From Triatoma infestans (Eukaryota; Arthropoda; Insecta; Hemiptera; Reduviidae): a stretch of 64,000 nt of DNA. The stretch covers positions 51,367-115,366 of the forward strand of contig JAAEAF010002498.1 of NCBI GenBank assembly GCA_011037195.1, in the 5' to 3' direction. The notes under the pieces are model-generated. The model saw nothing but the letters and a program-made list of their open reading frames with translations, was not told the DNA's origin and did no database searches. A program made the position numbers and the translations under genes. Shown here piece by piece: positions 47,650 through 59,289 of the stretch. The first letter of the stretch is position 1. Each line of letters opens with the position of its first letter.

Positions 47650-47790
47650 TCAGAGATATTTTCAGTGATAGCCTCCTTTTTTTTTGTGGTCATCGACAAG
47701 TTTCGGGCGTTCGCCCATTATCAGGATGTTTCTTGTCAAACAGTGTGATAACATAGAGTTGCACAGAGCAAATTTAGTTGATACACTGGT
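47650..47790 (-). ncRNA. hammerhead-like repeat
   Basis: Minus strand: CATC (47728-47725), CTGATAA core, GGGC-GAAC-GCCC hairpin, GAAA, CTTGTC, GATG (47694-47691). Same family as the 16.7- and 44.9-kb copies; one core G is changed to A, so this copy is probably dead. Directly follows the LINE fragment. Confidence 0.4.
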
Positions 47791-48482
47791 CTTTAAATGT
47801 TTTTGTTAGGACCTAACTAGGTTAAGAGGGGTGATGGTACCTGAGTGGGGAAAAACCATGTTTCGGTCTTTAAAGGTGGAAACATCCAACACGTGGGGGG
47901 TGTAACTTAAACTACGTTTTTACGAAGGAGATTTACTTTACTAATTAACCATACTATCTTACTATCATATTTATTTATTTATAACAGCGCGAAATAACAC
48001 TGTGTCAGCCGTGGGCTGCTGTGAAAGAGTTACTGACAAGAAATGACTAGAAACACTGACAAGAAAGATAAATGTGAGCCTTTGTGAGAATCTTTTCTCT
48101 TGGTTTCTAGTTTGCTCTTTATATTTCGGCTAAGACAAGAAAGTTTGTAAGTCTGCATTGCCCTTATTTTAAATTCTATCTTTACTCTATTCACCCAAGC
48201 AACTATTGATTCTAGGTTGGTAAAACTTTCATTCATAAATTTATCTATAGAATCGCATCCGTTAATCCACCTGTCCCCTGAGAAGCTTGTAATACCTAAC
48301 TAGTAACCAGAAAAAATTTAACTCATTTAGAATCGAAATATTTTATTTAATAATTAGATAAAAATAGTTAATGATATTACTTGTGCAATGATCATATTGC
48401 ACGTCATATTAATATTTTCCCAATTACTACCATATCAAACTATCTATTTAACTAATTAACTTATAAACACGAAACATTAACA

Positions 48483-48511
48483 GTTCAATGTCATTATTTA
48501 ACTGTATAAAA
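48483..48511 (+). promoter_or_regulatory. promoter of gene E
   Basis: GTTCAATGTCATT (48483-48495), then TATAAAA (48505-48511), followed by a 5' UTR nearly identical in places to that of gene C (TGTCTCCAGC, CAGGTGAAATAT, CATTCTTCTTAGTGATT). Confidence 0.7.
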
Positions 48512-48578
48512 TGTCTCCAGCACAGGTGAAATATCAACATTCTTCTTAGTGATTCCAATTCCAATAACATCCATCAGA

Positions 48579-49232
48579 ATGGCAGCTACATTGAAACTAC
48601 TTGTAAGTTTATTAAATATTTTCAACTGCCTTTTAACTATTGATAAAATACTATGAATCAAAACTTATTTTTATTTATTTATTCATTTTAGATAATTCTG
48701 ATTACATTGATTACTATAAACGGTTTAAATCCAATAGAAAAGTTGCAAAATTTAAAAGAGAAAAGTGTTGCAGCTATAGGCCAAGTAAAGCATACAATCA
48801 GTGCTTACAAAGCACAAACTCAAGCTAAAATTCAGAATATGAAATCTTATTTGAATTATTTGAAAAATGTGGTCTACGGTAAGTATATCTAAGTTTGAAA
48901 TGCTATTACTTTAAAAATATTTTAATGTCGCAACTGCATGCTATTCTAATTTCAAAATTTTTCCAGCTAAAACATTTCCACATTCTGGAAAACCAGCATT
49001 AACCCATGAATATGGTGGCTATGAACTTAAATATCCAGGATCTGTTGCAGTGAAACCTACCTTAACACATGGTTTTACTAGCTATGATTATAAATTTCCA
49101 GGATATGCTGCGGTGAAACCCGCCTTAACACATGACTATAAATTTCCAGGATATTATCATAACGATCAACCATATTCTTATGTACAATTCCAAAGTGGTC
49201 CTGGTTATTATAAATCTGGAATATTACACTAA
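48579..49232 (+). CDS. gene E: small secreted repeat-tailed protein
   Basis: Exons 48579-48602, 48692-48878 and 48967-49232 give 158 residues, the longest member. MAATLKLL with IILITLITING forms the signal peptide. The helical segment is identical in protein to gene D, although its DNA differs at nine bases. The tail opens KTFPHSGKPALTHEYGGYE and has one diverged unit (VAVKPTLTHGF), one good unit (YKFPGYAAVKPALTHD), then YKFPGYYHNDQPYSYVQFQ and GPGYYKSGILH. Introns are 89 and 88 bases. The conserved last 20 or so residues across B-E suggest a functional C-terminal motif. The function is unknown; an extracellular structural or secretory role is inferred. Confidence 0.92.
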
Positions 49233-49589
49233 TAATTATTATTTATTGAAGATTAATTTTATAAAATAATTGATTATGTAAATAATTTTATTATTTATTT
49301 GTTAATTTATTAAGTATATATTTTTTTTATGTTTGATATATTATTTAAAAATATATAAAATGTTTAATAACTTTCATATTTTTTGTATTTTTCCTTCTTT
49401 TTTTTATAAATGAGAGATTGGAATTATTATTATTTATTTAACTTGAAAATAGTCACATAGAAAATATATTTATAGGCTGAAATTAAAAATTAGAAAAATC
49501 CGAAGTACACCACACACAGGATTTTGATAGCAATAATTCCACTTCGAAGTAACAAATTTTCTTCAAACATTGTATTGTTATTAAATGTT

Positions 49590-50380
49590 TATCTGGCCCT
49601 TATATTATACAAGTGGGAAAACCTACTTTATGCTGATTAATGGCCGTTTAGAGTTCGGCCATCCTTTGCAACTCGCTCAGAATCCTCCTGGAATAACTTT
49701 ACGCGGCAAATTGCAACAAAGGAAATTAACAGAGTTAGAAGTATGTATACTCTACATTGATATTATTAACCGAATTAGTCTACAACAACATATGTTTGGA
49801 TCTGCTCGAACTGTCAAACTACATTGAAGGAGCTGAGTTCATGTGCCTTCACTTCCAAATTGGTTCTAGAAGACTAGAAGAGCTTTCTTTCTTTAAGGAT
49901 ATACTTCTAGTCTGGGTGCCACTTGTAGATGGAAAGGAATGAGGAGGTTGATAGGTTTGCCAAATTAGCCGAACATCTCCCTTTCGTTGAGGGTCCCGAG
50001 CCTGCTGTTGGTGTATCTTTGGGCAGCACACGTCTGTCAATGCTTCCAGCCATGTGCTAAGTGTGTTGTTGGCAGACTACAATGCTGATTGGGGATCCAG
50101 ACAAGGCTATAGTGGAGATGTTGCTTCTTTCATAGACCTCTCCTCTGGCATGTGGTTGGATCCCTTACTAGGCGTTATGGTTTAAGGAACATCCCTTACG
50201 TAATGAGACTCATGCCAGATCATTTATGTTAGCGTTTGTGAAACGGAGGAAGAAACACCCATCCATCTTATGAGATTGTTTGGGTTGTGCGGAAATTAGG
50301 TTCAGGTCCTTCTCATATTGCAATTTTCATCCTGAATGATTGGTTTATTTCAAACATTGAATTTTTGGACACACATTATT
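49590..50380 (+). mobile_element. LINE fragment, jockey-like 3' part
   Basis: Frame-broken pieces include GPEPAVGVSLGSTRLSM, a YGLRNIPYVMRLMP-like segment and, near 50250, EEETPIHLM of the CxxC..EEE..H zinc-binding region. Similar pieces occur at 35.5-36.0 and 55.3 kb. Nothing intact. Confidence 0.6.
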
Positions 50381-52044
50381 GTATAAAGTTATTTCATTGC
50401 ATAAAATAACATCCTCTTAGTAAATAAACGGAAGTATAACTAGATAACTTGCTAAACCTGTGGGCGGAGTTAAATGACGTCACAGCTACTAAAAAGCTTT
50501 GGCAATGGGCGGAGCTTAACAGCCCATTTAGGTGTCACAACTAAGTTGTGGACAATTCAATATTTAGAGGAAATTCTATTTTTAAGTATCGCTGGGCTTG
50601 GAATATTAGCAACGACTAAACCTTCATATGATTCATGAACTTCACCAGTGAGTCATATAAAGTGAATTGATCATGAATTTATTGTAATTAATTAAAACTC
50701 ACCTACCACTCTAGCAGAATTTTAGTTCTTATTTAATATTTGTTAAACTATGCTTGTCCGTTTATTATTTTCGTAATCTATTACAAATACAGTTTTAGAT
50801 ACTCAGCCAATGGCCAAGCATAGTACTGAATGCAAATGGAATATCAGAACTATCAATATTAGAACAATAATCTTGGGTACCTTCTGTTCTTTTTCCTTCT
50901 TCAATATTGATCATTATTATTTCTTTCGGTTGCTAAATCACTTCAATTACTTTTGTTTTTAGCTGCAATTTACTATAATACACACGCGAGATAGTTTTAT
51001 ATGAAATTGTTTTTAGTATTGAATATTTTATTTCAAATTATAATTCCCACAAAATCTTATAAGCAATCAATCATAGATGCTCCTAGTAAAGGAACTAAAA
51101 GAAAACACCTTCTTTCTTTTCAATGTGAAGCACATTTCCAAGGCCATCATGATAGAAAGTTGAATGCACTGGATAATACCATACACACACACACACACAC
51201 ACACACATATTAGATATCAACTAAATGGTTAATGCACTGTATACGTGATGAGTATTGGTAGGGTTCAAGGACAATCGTGAAGAATACTATATTTCTACAC
51301 GAACTGAAGCAGATGTAAAGTGTATATTAGTTGTATGTACACACAAATAATAAACAAAGACCTATATCATAAGACGATAAAGGGAAAGTTTTAATTATTT
51401 TTTAAATATATTACATCATTAAGTTAAAATACTTAAGTTATTTAAGAAAATGATCACCTGCAGCTATCTCTAACTTACCACATCTTTAATTAAAGTAATG
51501 GTTAATTTTACCTACGCTTATTGCTGTAAGAACGAATATTGCGAATATGGAACTATTAGAAAATTCGAATGTTTCTATGTTAAAATTGGTCAAATCGTCA
51601 GCGGAACTTATTTTTTTTTTTTGCGCATCAACTGCCAAGGTCATTTAGCTCCCCCACAAAGTGCCTTTGGCATTCAGCCACACATCTCTATCATATGAGA
51701 ATAGAATCACACAAATAAATTCACTCATTCCAATAAATACATTCATCCCAAAATAAACACCATTTACACACACCTACCACTATTGGGGTGGAATACTCTA
51801 TTCTATATGCTTCGCACCCCGATGCTCTTATGGATAAAAAACACTATATATACACTCCAAGCCAAAAGCTAAATATTCTAATAGATATTTAAATATTTTT
51901 AAATAAGAGAACAATTGATCTTTATATTGATCTTAAATGGTTTTTTGTTTTTTATTTTCTCGAGATTTTCACGGCTACAACCATTTTCTTCAAATTTGCA
52001 AAATATCAAGTTTTTTTTAGGTATCATTTGATATATTTTTTGTT
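50381..52044. other. intergenic with a (CA)n microsatellite
   Basis: A CA run lies at about 51181-51208. A short frame starting at 51001 (MKLFLVLNILFQIII) has a hydrophobic start but runs straight into the microsatellite, so I do not call it a gene. A short HINE-like scrap is at 51955-52015. Confidence 0.5.
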
Positions 52045-52575
52045 ACTTTCTCTTACTCGTACTAAGAGGAAATATTATGCCAGATTTTTGAAATTGAGTT
52101 TTCACAGGAAGTACATGTTTTGGGGTATCCTAATTCCCTAAAGTTTCCTTGTTTTATTTTTCAGTTTTTTTCAGTTGGCTAACACGATTTTCTTTAAACT
52201 TCATATACTAATCTGCATATATAAATATCTATCACTTTTATGTGTAAAATTTTCTCGGGAAAATTAATTTTTTCGGTTGGTTCTGAGGAAACAGTGGAGT
52301 TAGACTTCTCTTTAAAGTATAACACAGTACAATGTATAGTTTTACCATCTCCATAATATTAATATATATTAGAAAAACTTCAATAGGCTTCTAATTTGAT
52401 GAAAATCCGGTAACTGCTAGAAGTGCAACTTTACTGAAAAGCTTTTTGAGTCTTTTTGGAACTTACTCGAAAATGGTTACAATGATTTTCTTTAAGCTTG
52501 GTAAGCTAAACTAAAAATATAAAGACGTATCAATTTTACTTGAAACATTTCTCGAAAAAAGAAAAATAATTAGAG
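52045..52575 (-). mobile_element. HINE-like element, partial
   Basis: Hairpin end ACTTTCTCTTACTCGTACTA, AGAGGAAATATTATGCCAGA at the left, with internal blocks TTGAGTTTTCACAGGAAGTA and CAACACGATTTTC-like sequence. The other end is lost before 52600. Confidence 0.55.
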
Positions 52576-52619
52576 AGGTGTCTGCCCATTAGTTTTAATT
52601 ACTCAATCATCAAAGTTCA

Positions 52620-53020
52620 GCCACAGTCAGCTAATCGTGCTGCTTATTTTGTGTAAATGACTGGCTACCTTAGCGTGTCCAATCGATACACCTACCACGA
52701 TCTCACCTAACCAGAGAGAGAAGATGAATTCAAGTCTCCCTGTCTGATAGCTTTGATACATCTGTTAGCCAGGAGACATGCCTCTGTGTCCCTCCATTAT
52801 TTCTCCAATTCCCTATTTTTCTATTGTTTAATTTCATAGCAAAATTGCTTAGTGACGGCTATTGCTGGCTCGTAACTGTGGTTCCTACGTTAACCAATTC
52901 TTCCACCCGTTCATTTCCTTACATATGTCCATGTGTCCGAAGAGCTTCACTCTGATCCTCTGGACATTGGCCATTACGTCCCCTCCTAAATTCACCCACT
53001 AATTTAGAGCTCCAGCACGG
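52620..53020 (-). mobile_element. LINE fragment, RNase H segment
   Basis: Minus strand near 52960-52900 reads a GH...-(G)NERVEELVNVGTTV stretch, the conserved GNExAD-type block of LINE-encoded RNase H, after one frameshift. The rest of the 400 bases is GC-richer than its flanks and translates with stops. Confidence 0.5.
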
Positions 53021-53588
53021 TTGTAGTCGAAATAAATAATTTATTCGACTAAATTCATCTTTTAGATTTCTTATTTATAATTACCTCTCTTTCCATGCTT
53101 ACCACTCCATAAAAATCAGTACTAATTGTGGGATTTATGTGAAATTATAAAACAGCCTAATAACCAGATACAAGGGTAATGGCGAATAATGGAAGTTTAA
53201 ACAAATATCCATCTTGTATAATTTATTTTAAGAGTATAACAATTATTATGTAATTTAAGTTAGTCAGCACAAATTGTCATGAAAGTAAAAGATAGATATC
53301 TATCCTCTTGATAACAGATTTATATTCAAAACTCTGAATTATGCAGATAATCTCGAATGACTTCATCTCTTTAACATAGTCATAATAAATAAAACAATAT
53401 ATGAGATCTACTCATCGATATTAAGACAATATAAAAATTGTTAATATCAAAATAATAATATAATAATCAACATAATCATAGTGTAATCAAATATAATAAT
53501 ATAAAAGTATAAAAAAATATCAAAAAATAAATTAAATTTATCAATCTTTAACTTTTTTTTTTTTAAACAATATTATTTAAATAATGTG
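53021..53588. other. AT-rich region downstream of gene F
   Basis: Contains (TAA)-rich runs around 53440-53540 and the presumed 3' UTR of gene F. No other feature seen. Confidence 0.5.
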
Positions 53589-56500
53589 TTAACCAAAAAT
53601 AGAGTAGAAAGTTTTAGTGAATTTGATTGGCACAGGTTTGACGGTGGGTTTCGGTGTGGCTGGCTGAACTACGATGTTCTTTGTGATCGTGAAATATGGA
53701 TATTTCTTTGCTGAAACAATCATAGAAATGGAAAACAATAAATTTACTTATTTAATTATTATTAATTTACGTATTTATATACTACTTAGAACGTAATTTT
53801 CCTTCTAATAGCAAATATATATAGTTATTGATAAAAATAGCATTACTTTACAGATTATACTATAATCTGTAAAGCAATACACAGCTGTAATGGGGGTTTG
53901 TATATTAAAAAAAAAAGATCTGAAGTGAAACACACCCACAACTTTCTCTTACTTTAATTAAATATATAATTTTCTTCCATTTTATATCAATAGAAGAGCC
54001 TAAACGTAATAAAAACGACTTTTTTTTTAGGAAAGCCTTAACCTCATTTCAAATATCCCTCAAATGAATTTTCTTGGAAAAAAGTTTCAAACAAAAGTGA
54101 TAGGTCACTTTAGAAATATATTGGCATTTTTGGTGGAGAAAATTGCAGCAAACTGAAACAACTGTTCAGTAACGTTGCACATCGGGATAGTCTGGCCGAA
54201 TTTCTACAAATATGACAAGATCGCAATACTTTCTCTTACCATGAGTAAGGGGGAAGTAATTGCGTCTTTGAGTAATATTACTCGTATATGAAATTTTTAA
54301 AGTATTGTAAAAACTTCATCAGATATCTTGACTGATAATTTGTCCGTGAGATTTATTTATGGTTACCGTAATTATTGTAAAAACTAATGGAACCTGACGA
54401 ATGTATTATTTTCAGAATTATTGTAGATAACAGGTACAGAGTGTAAAGATGTCAAACCTTCCGAATTGTTTTTCTCTTGAAGCAGTACGATCAAATCAAA
54501 TTTTCCAGAAAGAATTAAAAAAAAAAAAAAAAAATAGTTTGCATATTACAGAGTTCACAATTCACTAAACGGCAACTGAATTTTTCGTTGTTAATTTTTC
54601 AACGAATTTCTCCCCCGAAAAATTCAGTCTTTTGTTAAGGTGACAACTATTGCAGTTTAGTAAAAATTCCAATTTTAAAAGAAAAAAAAGTAATTTAACA
54701 TTGCAAAAAATTGCAGTGAGAAAGAATCATGTGTATTTCATATCGATGGTTACTTTTATCGATTATTAAAAGAGAGAGAAATTTTATAAAGATTAATAAA
54801 AAAAAATAATAATAATAATAATAATAAAATAAGTCTAGGTACTAACCATTTTTGACATTTTTAATTTTCGTAACATAATTGTTAATTAAAGCGATTTTTT
54901 GCTTTTTAACCTCTGCGGTTTTTCTAATTGTATCAGTCATCAGCGCAATCGCTGCGGCTCCTTTCGCTTTCAGTGCGTTTATTTGTTCCACTGTGGGTAC
55001 TCCGCAGTTCACTGTGGCCGCCATTGTTACTATTAGTAAAACCTAAAGAAACAGAGAGAGAGAAAAATATGCTTGTATGAATGAATTTATATAAAGGATT
55101 ATTTTTATAAATGACATCAGAATTATAAGTTATTTTCTCATTTAGTGTGCGATAGTATTAGTTATTTACATTTATTAAGTTGTAATTTGTTTGTTTGTAT
55201 GTTAAATGTTAGAAAAATCAATAATTTCCAAAAAGAGATTGGGCTCACTTGTAGAGGGGATAGTCAAAGGGAGCTTAGCTTCCTTATAGGATAGTATCTC
55301 AGCCTAAGGTGGTACTACTTGGGTTTAACGTATTTGTGAGTAAACCTTGCCTGTATTTTTGTGAGACAGAGGAAGAAACATCGATCCATTTTATCACAAA
55401 TAACTTGGGTTAAGAGGAGATTGGTACAGAATATTTGATCGGAACAGGATATCTGTGGAAGAGCTATTTCCCCACAGAGGTATTTTTTTGTAATTTATTC
55501 GGACTACTGTTTATCTTAGGTGGATTAAATTCGGGAATGGATTTTTGTTCTAGACATAATTTTTGTGATTTACCTTGGCTAGAGATAGATGATTTGAAAA
55601 ACTCTAAATTTAACAATCTTTCGGTTAGAGTTAATAAACTTGCCCTTCTTTGTTTTATTAATTATATGGGTTCTCATGTTTTTTAAATGTGTGTGTGTAT
55701 ATAAAGGGTTTGTCGATAATATAAGTAACCTCCAATCCAATTAATTAAACATCTCTTGCACAATAAGTAATTTTATTTTTAGAAAAAAAGTTTCAAACAA
55801 TGTTACTGAATAAATTAATTAATATTCCAATTAACAATATATTTTACCCCTAATTTATATTTAAACTTACCTAATGGTGCAAAAGTTCACCGAACTTAAA
55901 AAAAATATATATTCCTATGTTCTCAATAGATAATGCGATTGAAACAATGTTATCAGAGTTAATAATAAAAAAAAAAAGAAAAAAAAGCACCTTACAGGCG
56001 ATAATTTTATCTATCAGTTAAATATGTTCATTAAAATATCTATATTTCGGATATCATTTTCCGCCTCTAATTTAATTGTTTTTATTACATAATTGATAGG
56101 TTAATAGTTCATGCAATACTATAGTGTCTTAAAATTCTTTAAAGAATTTAAGATAGTGTTTAAGATCTTTAAAGTTAGATTTAAGTCTTTAAAGAAGTGG
56201 GAACGAGTGAGCCTATAAGAAATTATTAAAGAGGTCTATGAACAGAATAGATTTCGAATTTAGGAATTACCGTTCTGCAGAGATGTAAGTTTTAAGCGAG
56301 AAGCAGAAGGTTTCAATATTAGAATGAATTGGAAACTGAAGAAAAAGGGACAAAAATTAAGGCATTAAAGAATGAGCTCTAGGAAAAATCTCGAATAGCA
56401 TGGCGTATGTAAAAAGGGCTGGAAGATAGGAAGAATGGCCAAGGAGATCCTTGATTGGGAAGCAAAGGGAAGTAAAAGAAGAAGAAGCAAGCCCCTATAA

Positions 56501-58932
56501 GGAATTTCTGGATAGAAGAACCACGAGAAACACTCCACTCCAAATCTGAAAAAAGGAAGATATGGAAGGCAGAAAGAAGGTGTGGAAAATAAATTTGACT
56601 GAAAAATTTCAGCATTGAGGAAATTCCTTTATAAAAATAATAATATAAATTCATGTGATATACATATTGATAAATGAACTAAACAATAGTTTATTTATTA
56701 AAAGTTTTGTGTGTGTGCGTGTAGCTAGTTCTAATTCCAAACTATTCTAATAACAATAATATTTATAGTTTAATCACATTAAAATCATAGAATCTAGTTT
56801 TTCGTTTTTCTTCTGTTTTTTGTATTTTGATGTTACTGCCTCGCCTTAATTAAGTATTCACAAAAGTTTAAGGTTCCCTCTAAGTATGAAAAAGTGTTTG
56901 TGCAAATAAAGAAAATAACACAAACTATGAAAATTTGCAGGAAGCTCAAACTTGAGTTTTCAAAAACACTATCGCTTGCGATAAACTAGGAAAAGCCTGC
57001 GATCCACATTGCCTGCACACATACCTATCACTTTTGTTTAAAATATATTTTTTCCAAGAAAACTGATTTTTGGAGGGTTGTGTGGGTGTTGTATCGATAA
57101 GCTTTTCACTAAAGTGCCATTTCTATAAACATTATGCTCTACTTAATACATATTTAATATCAAGATAAATAAAATGCATTTACCAAGTGTAAATAAATTC
57201 GTTAACCGGAAGTGCAACTTATTAATTATACATGGAATTTATAATATATTTGAAATATTTACGCGGAGAAATATATTTTATGTGGTACATAAAGTGGATG
57301 GGGCGACTGATCGAGTTGTTGACTGGTAGACACAGCCAGATTGTGAGTCACTTGTGACCTACAAATTAACACTGTACTCCACCCATCCACTTTTATATGT
57401 AAAGCCAATCAAATTAAAAATCTGGTGTGAAACACTCACATGACATTCTCTTGCTACAATTTACATAGTTTAATAGGCAAACTTTCTTCAAACTTATAAT
57501 TTTTCCTAAATGCTTATTACTCTCCAACATGTATTGAGGGAGGAGGACCGCCCCCCCCCTAAAATAAGCTTTCTCGGAAAAAAAGTTGCAAACAAAAGTG
57601 ACCGAGCCCTGGTTGTATAGTTAGTATACCAAGTTTAACGGAACCCATTGATATGATGGAGAAATGCGCAGAAAACTGTAGAAACGGTTCACTAACGTTG
57701 CACTTCCGCTTGACAAAAATGTTTCATTATAATATTATTTAGATGGTGAAATGATTAACTCAGACGAAAACATAACCCAAGCACTGCTTCCCAAAAATCC
57801 TATTACTGAATTTTTCCAGAGAAATATTACAAACAATTTAGAGGGCTCTCTGAAATTTGCGATTTTGGTAGGGTTTAGAGAATTTGCAACCAATAATTTT
57901 AGTGAGGTTAGGGATTTTAGAGAGTTAAAGTAGGAATAGAAAAGAAAATTTTGAATTATCGGGAAAATAAAAAACAATAACAAAAACAAAACAACACCAC
58001 AGAGGTTTGGAAAATTGAAATTTGATGTCTTATGTCCCAGATTATCGTATTTATTCGAAGGGGGTCAATAGAGGGATGGAAGTATCCTTTTCAGAGGAGG
58101 AAATTCTGCACCACCTTCGAAGTGAAATTTCGGTCTTAAAGGTAGAAAGAGTATATAAAAGATCCGAAAATAGGCCTCTTGAAACTTGTTCCTTGACCTT
58201 CAATAGTCAGAAACTTCCGAAGCATGATTGGAGCCTTATGTTCCTCTTAGGAGACCATATTTGAATTGTCTCAGATATAGACACTCAAGCATCCAGTGTA
58301 GAGGGCAGACAGGTGTAGTAAATGTAGGGATCTGCACAATGCAGGTCAGTGCGACAGAGTGCATTAACTGCCCTCAAAAACAAAATAACTGGTTAATGCA
58401 AAACCAGGCAAAAGCACAAAATAAATAAATATTACCAATAAAAATTGTAACTCTTTGTATGTAAGTTAATATACCAAGTTTAAAGGAAAACATTGAAGCC
58501 GTTTTAGAGAAAATCGCGACCAACTCCATTCAGTATCATATTACATTTGGTTGATTAATTTTTGATGATGAAAACTTATCGGTCGGGTCCCATGTTTAGC
58601 AGTTATGTATATATAAGAGACCAATTTCTAAAAACCACTTTCTGAACTCAGAGGACTTCAAAAACGCATATTACCGGTGAAAATTTAAAGTAAAACGATT
58701 TTTAGAAATTCCAAATTGGAAGAAAATTTGTCATTTAGACTTGTAATTTGTCATTTGTAATTGTAATTTTGTATTTAGAGTTGTGATTTGTCAATTAGAA
58801 TTGCAGTAAGAAATAGTCGTGTGAATGTCTCTAATGAAGTTTTTTTTGTTTTATCTTATTAGATATTATATTAGATAGTGAAAATAATTATCTACTTACG
58901 AAAATTCCTAGACAGCTCATTATTATGGACAT
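53589..58932 (-). CDS. gene F: divergent secreted family member with Pro/Thr/Lys tail
   Basis: Minus-strand exons 58932-58900 (inferred), 55042-54847 and 53710-53589 give 116 residues. Exons 2 and 3 are strongly supported: acceptor TTTCTTTAG, donor GTTAGT in phase 1, acceptor TTTCAG, stop TAA. Exon 2 opens VLLIVTMAATVNC, the second half of a signal peptide, then VPTVEQINALKAKGAAAIA and a Lys-rich helix like that of gene B. Exon 3 is KKYPYFTITKNIVVQPATP, then KPTVKPVPIKFTKTFYSIFG. It lacks the Tyr/His repeat tail of C-E. Exon 1 (MSIIMSCLGIF) sits 3.9 kb upstream; it is in phase 0, ends in GTAAGT, completes the signal peptide, and is preceded by the family's promoter element and a TATA box. Starting at the inner ATG (58920) would give a shorter leader. 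Both introns hold mobile elements. Confidence 0.72.
53919..54257 (+). mobile_element. HINE-like element, short copy in intron 2 of gene F
   Basis: Starts TCTGAAGTGAAACACACCCA, then CAACTTTCTCTTAC. Ends GACAAGATCGCAATACTTTC, TCTTACCATGAGTAAGGGGG. About 340 bases long, with both ends kept, so it is an internally deleted derivative lacking the CA run. Confidence 0.75.
55240..55690 (+). mobile_element. LINE fragment, zinc-binding end, in intron 1 of gene F
   Basis: Plus-strand translation with one frameshift gives KPCLYFCETEEETSIHFI, then GDWYRIFDRNRISVEELFP, the CxxC..EEE..H region and following segment of a jockey-like ORF2. It points opposite to gene F. Confidence 0.6.
56220..56640 (+). mobile_element. 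LINE fragment, C-terminal RT-associated tail
   Basis: Plus-strand pieces: EDRKNG..., GRMAKEILDWEAKGSKRRR, then WIEEPRE. This resembles the RMxDxRxxKxxLxWxxxGxRxxGRPxxRW region that ends many RTE/CR1-type LINE proteins. Stops are frequent. Lies in intron 1 of gene F in opposite orientation. Confidence 0.55.
56868..57245 (-). mobile_element. HINE-like element, partial
   Basis: Minus-oriented blocks: AAGGTTCCCTCTAAGTATGA, TTTGCAGGAAGCTCAAACTT and a CGGAAGTGCAACTTATTAAT segment. Both termini are missing. Confidence 0.5.
57421..58690 (+). mobile_element. HINE-like element split by a LINE gag fragment
   Basis: Starts TCTGGTGTGAAACACTCACA, TGACATTCTCTTGC. Family blocks run to about 57950, stop for the LINE piece, and resume at about 58447 with TTTGTATGTAAGTTAATATA and GAAGCCGTTTTAGAGAAAAT, ending near CTCAGAGGACTTCAAAAACG. 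Confidence 0.6.
57990..58430 (+). mobile_element. LINE ORF1 (Gag-like) fragment with zinc knuckle
   Basis: Frame 58022-58264 contains VSFSEEEILHHLRSE and VERVYKRS, typical of the part of LINE Gag proteins before the zinc knuckles. After a frameshift, 58228-58428 carries CLRYRHSSIQCRG, a CCHC-type knuckle (one Cys of C-x2-C replaced), and ECINCPQK, part of a later one. Inserted in a HINE-like copy within intron 1 of gene F. Confidence 0.65.
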
Positions 58933-58989
58933 ATGTTAAAGCTGCTAGAATGAACATACGATTGTCAATAATATTAATAAGTATCTGCG

Positions 58990-59021
58990 TTTTATAGCCA
59001 ACAACTGAATGACATTGGAAC
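58990..59021 (-). promoter_or_regulatory. promoter of gene F
   Basis: On the minus strand GTTCCAATGTCATT (59021-59008) is followed, after 11 bases, by TATAAAA (58996-58990). This is the C/D/E arrangement with one inserted C, and it supports 58932-58900 as the true first exon of gene F. Confidence 0.6.
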
Positions 59022-59289
59022 AAAAAATTTTCTTTCACTTTATTTGATTTATATCATTTAAAATTTACTTATGAATCATATTTCCTAAAACTTTTTTATG
59101 TTATTTCCACCGGATGTATTTGTGTAATTTGTTGCGTAATTAATTAAACAAATTTCATTATATTTTAATCAATAATGAAAATAGCTTGTAATATGTTTAC
59201 ATAGTTAACCAGGCAATATGTCCCCATGATATTTTTTTTCTCCGGGTGCTTGACTATAAAAGTGTCAAATATAATATAAATTGAAAAGC

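Noticed and set aside
51001..51213. Open frame starting MKLFLVLNILF with a signal-peptide-like start
   Set aside because: It runs into a (CA)n microsatellite giving a His-Thr repeat and has no promoter, splice sites or family similarity.
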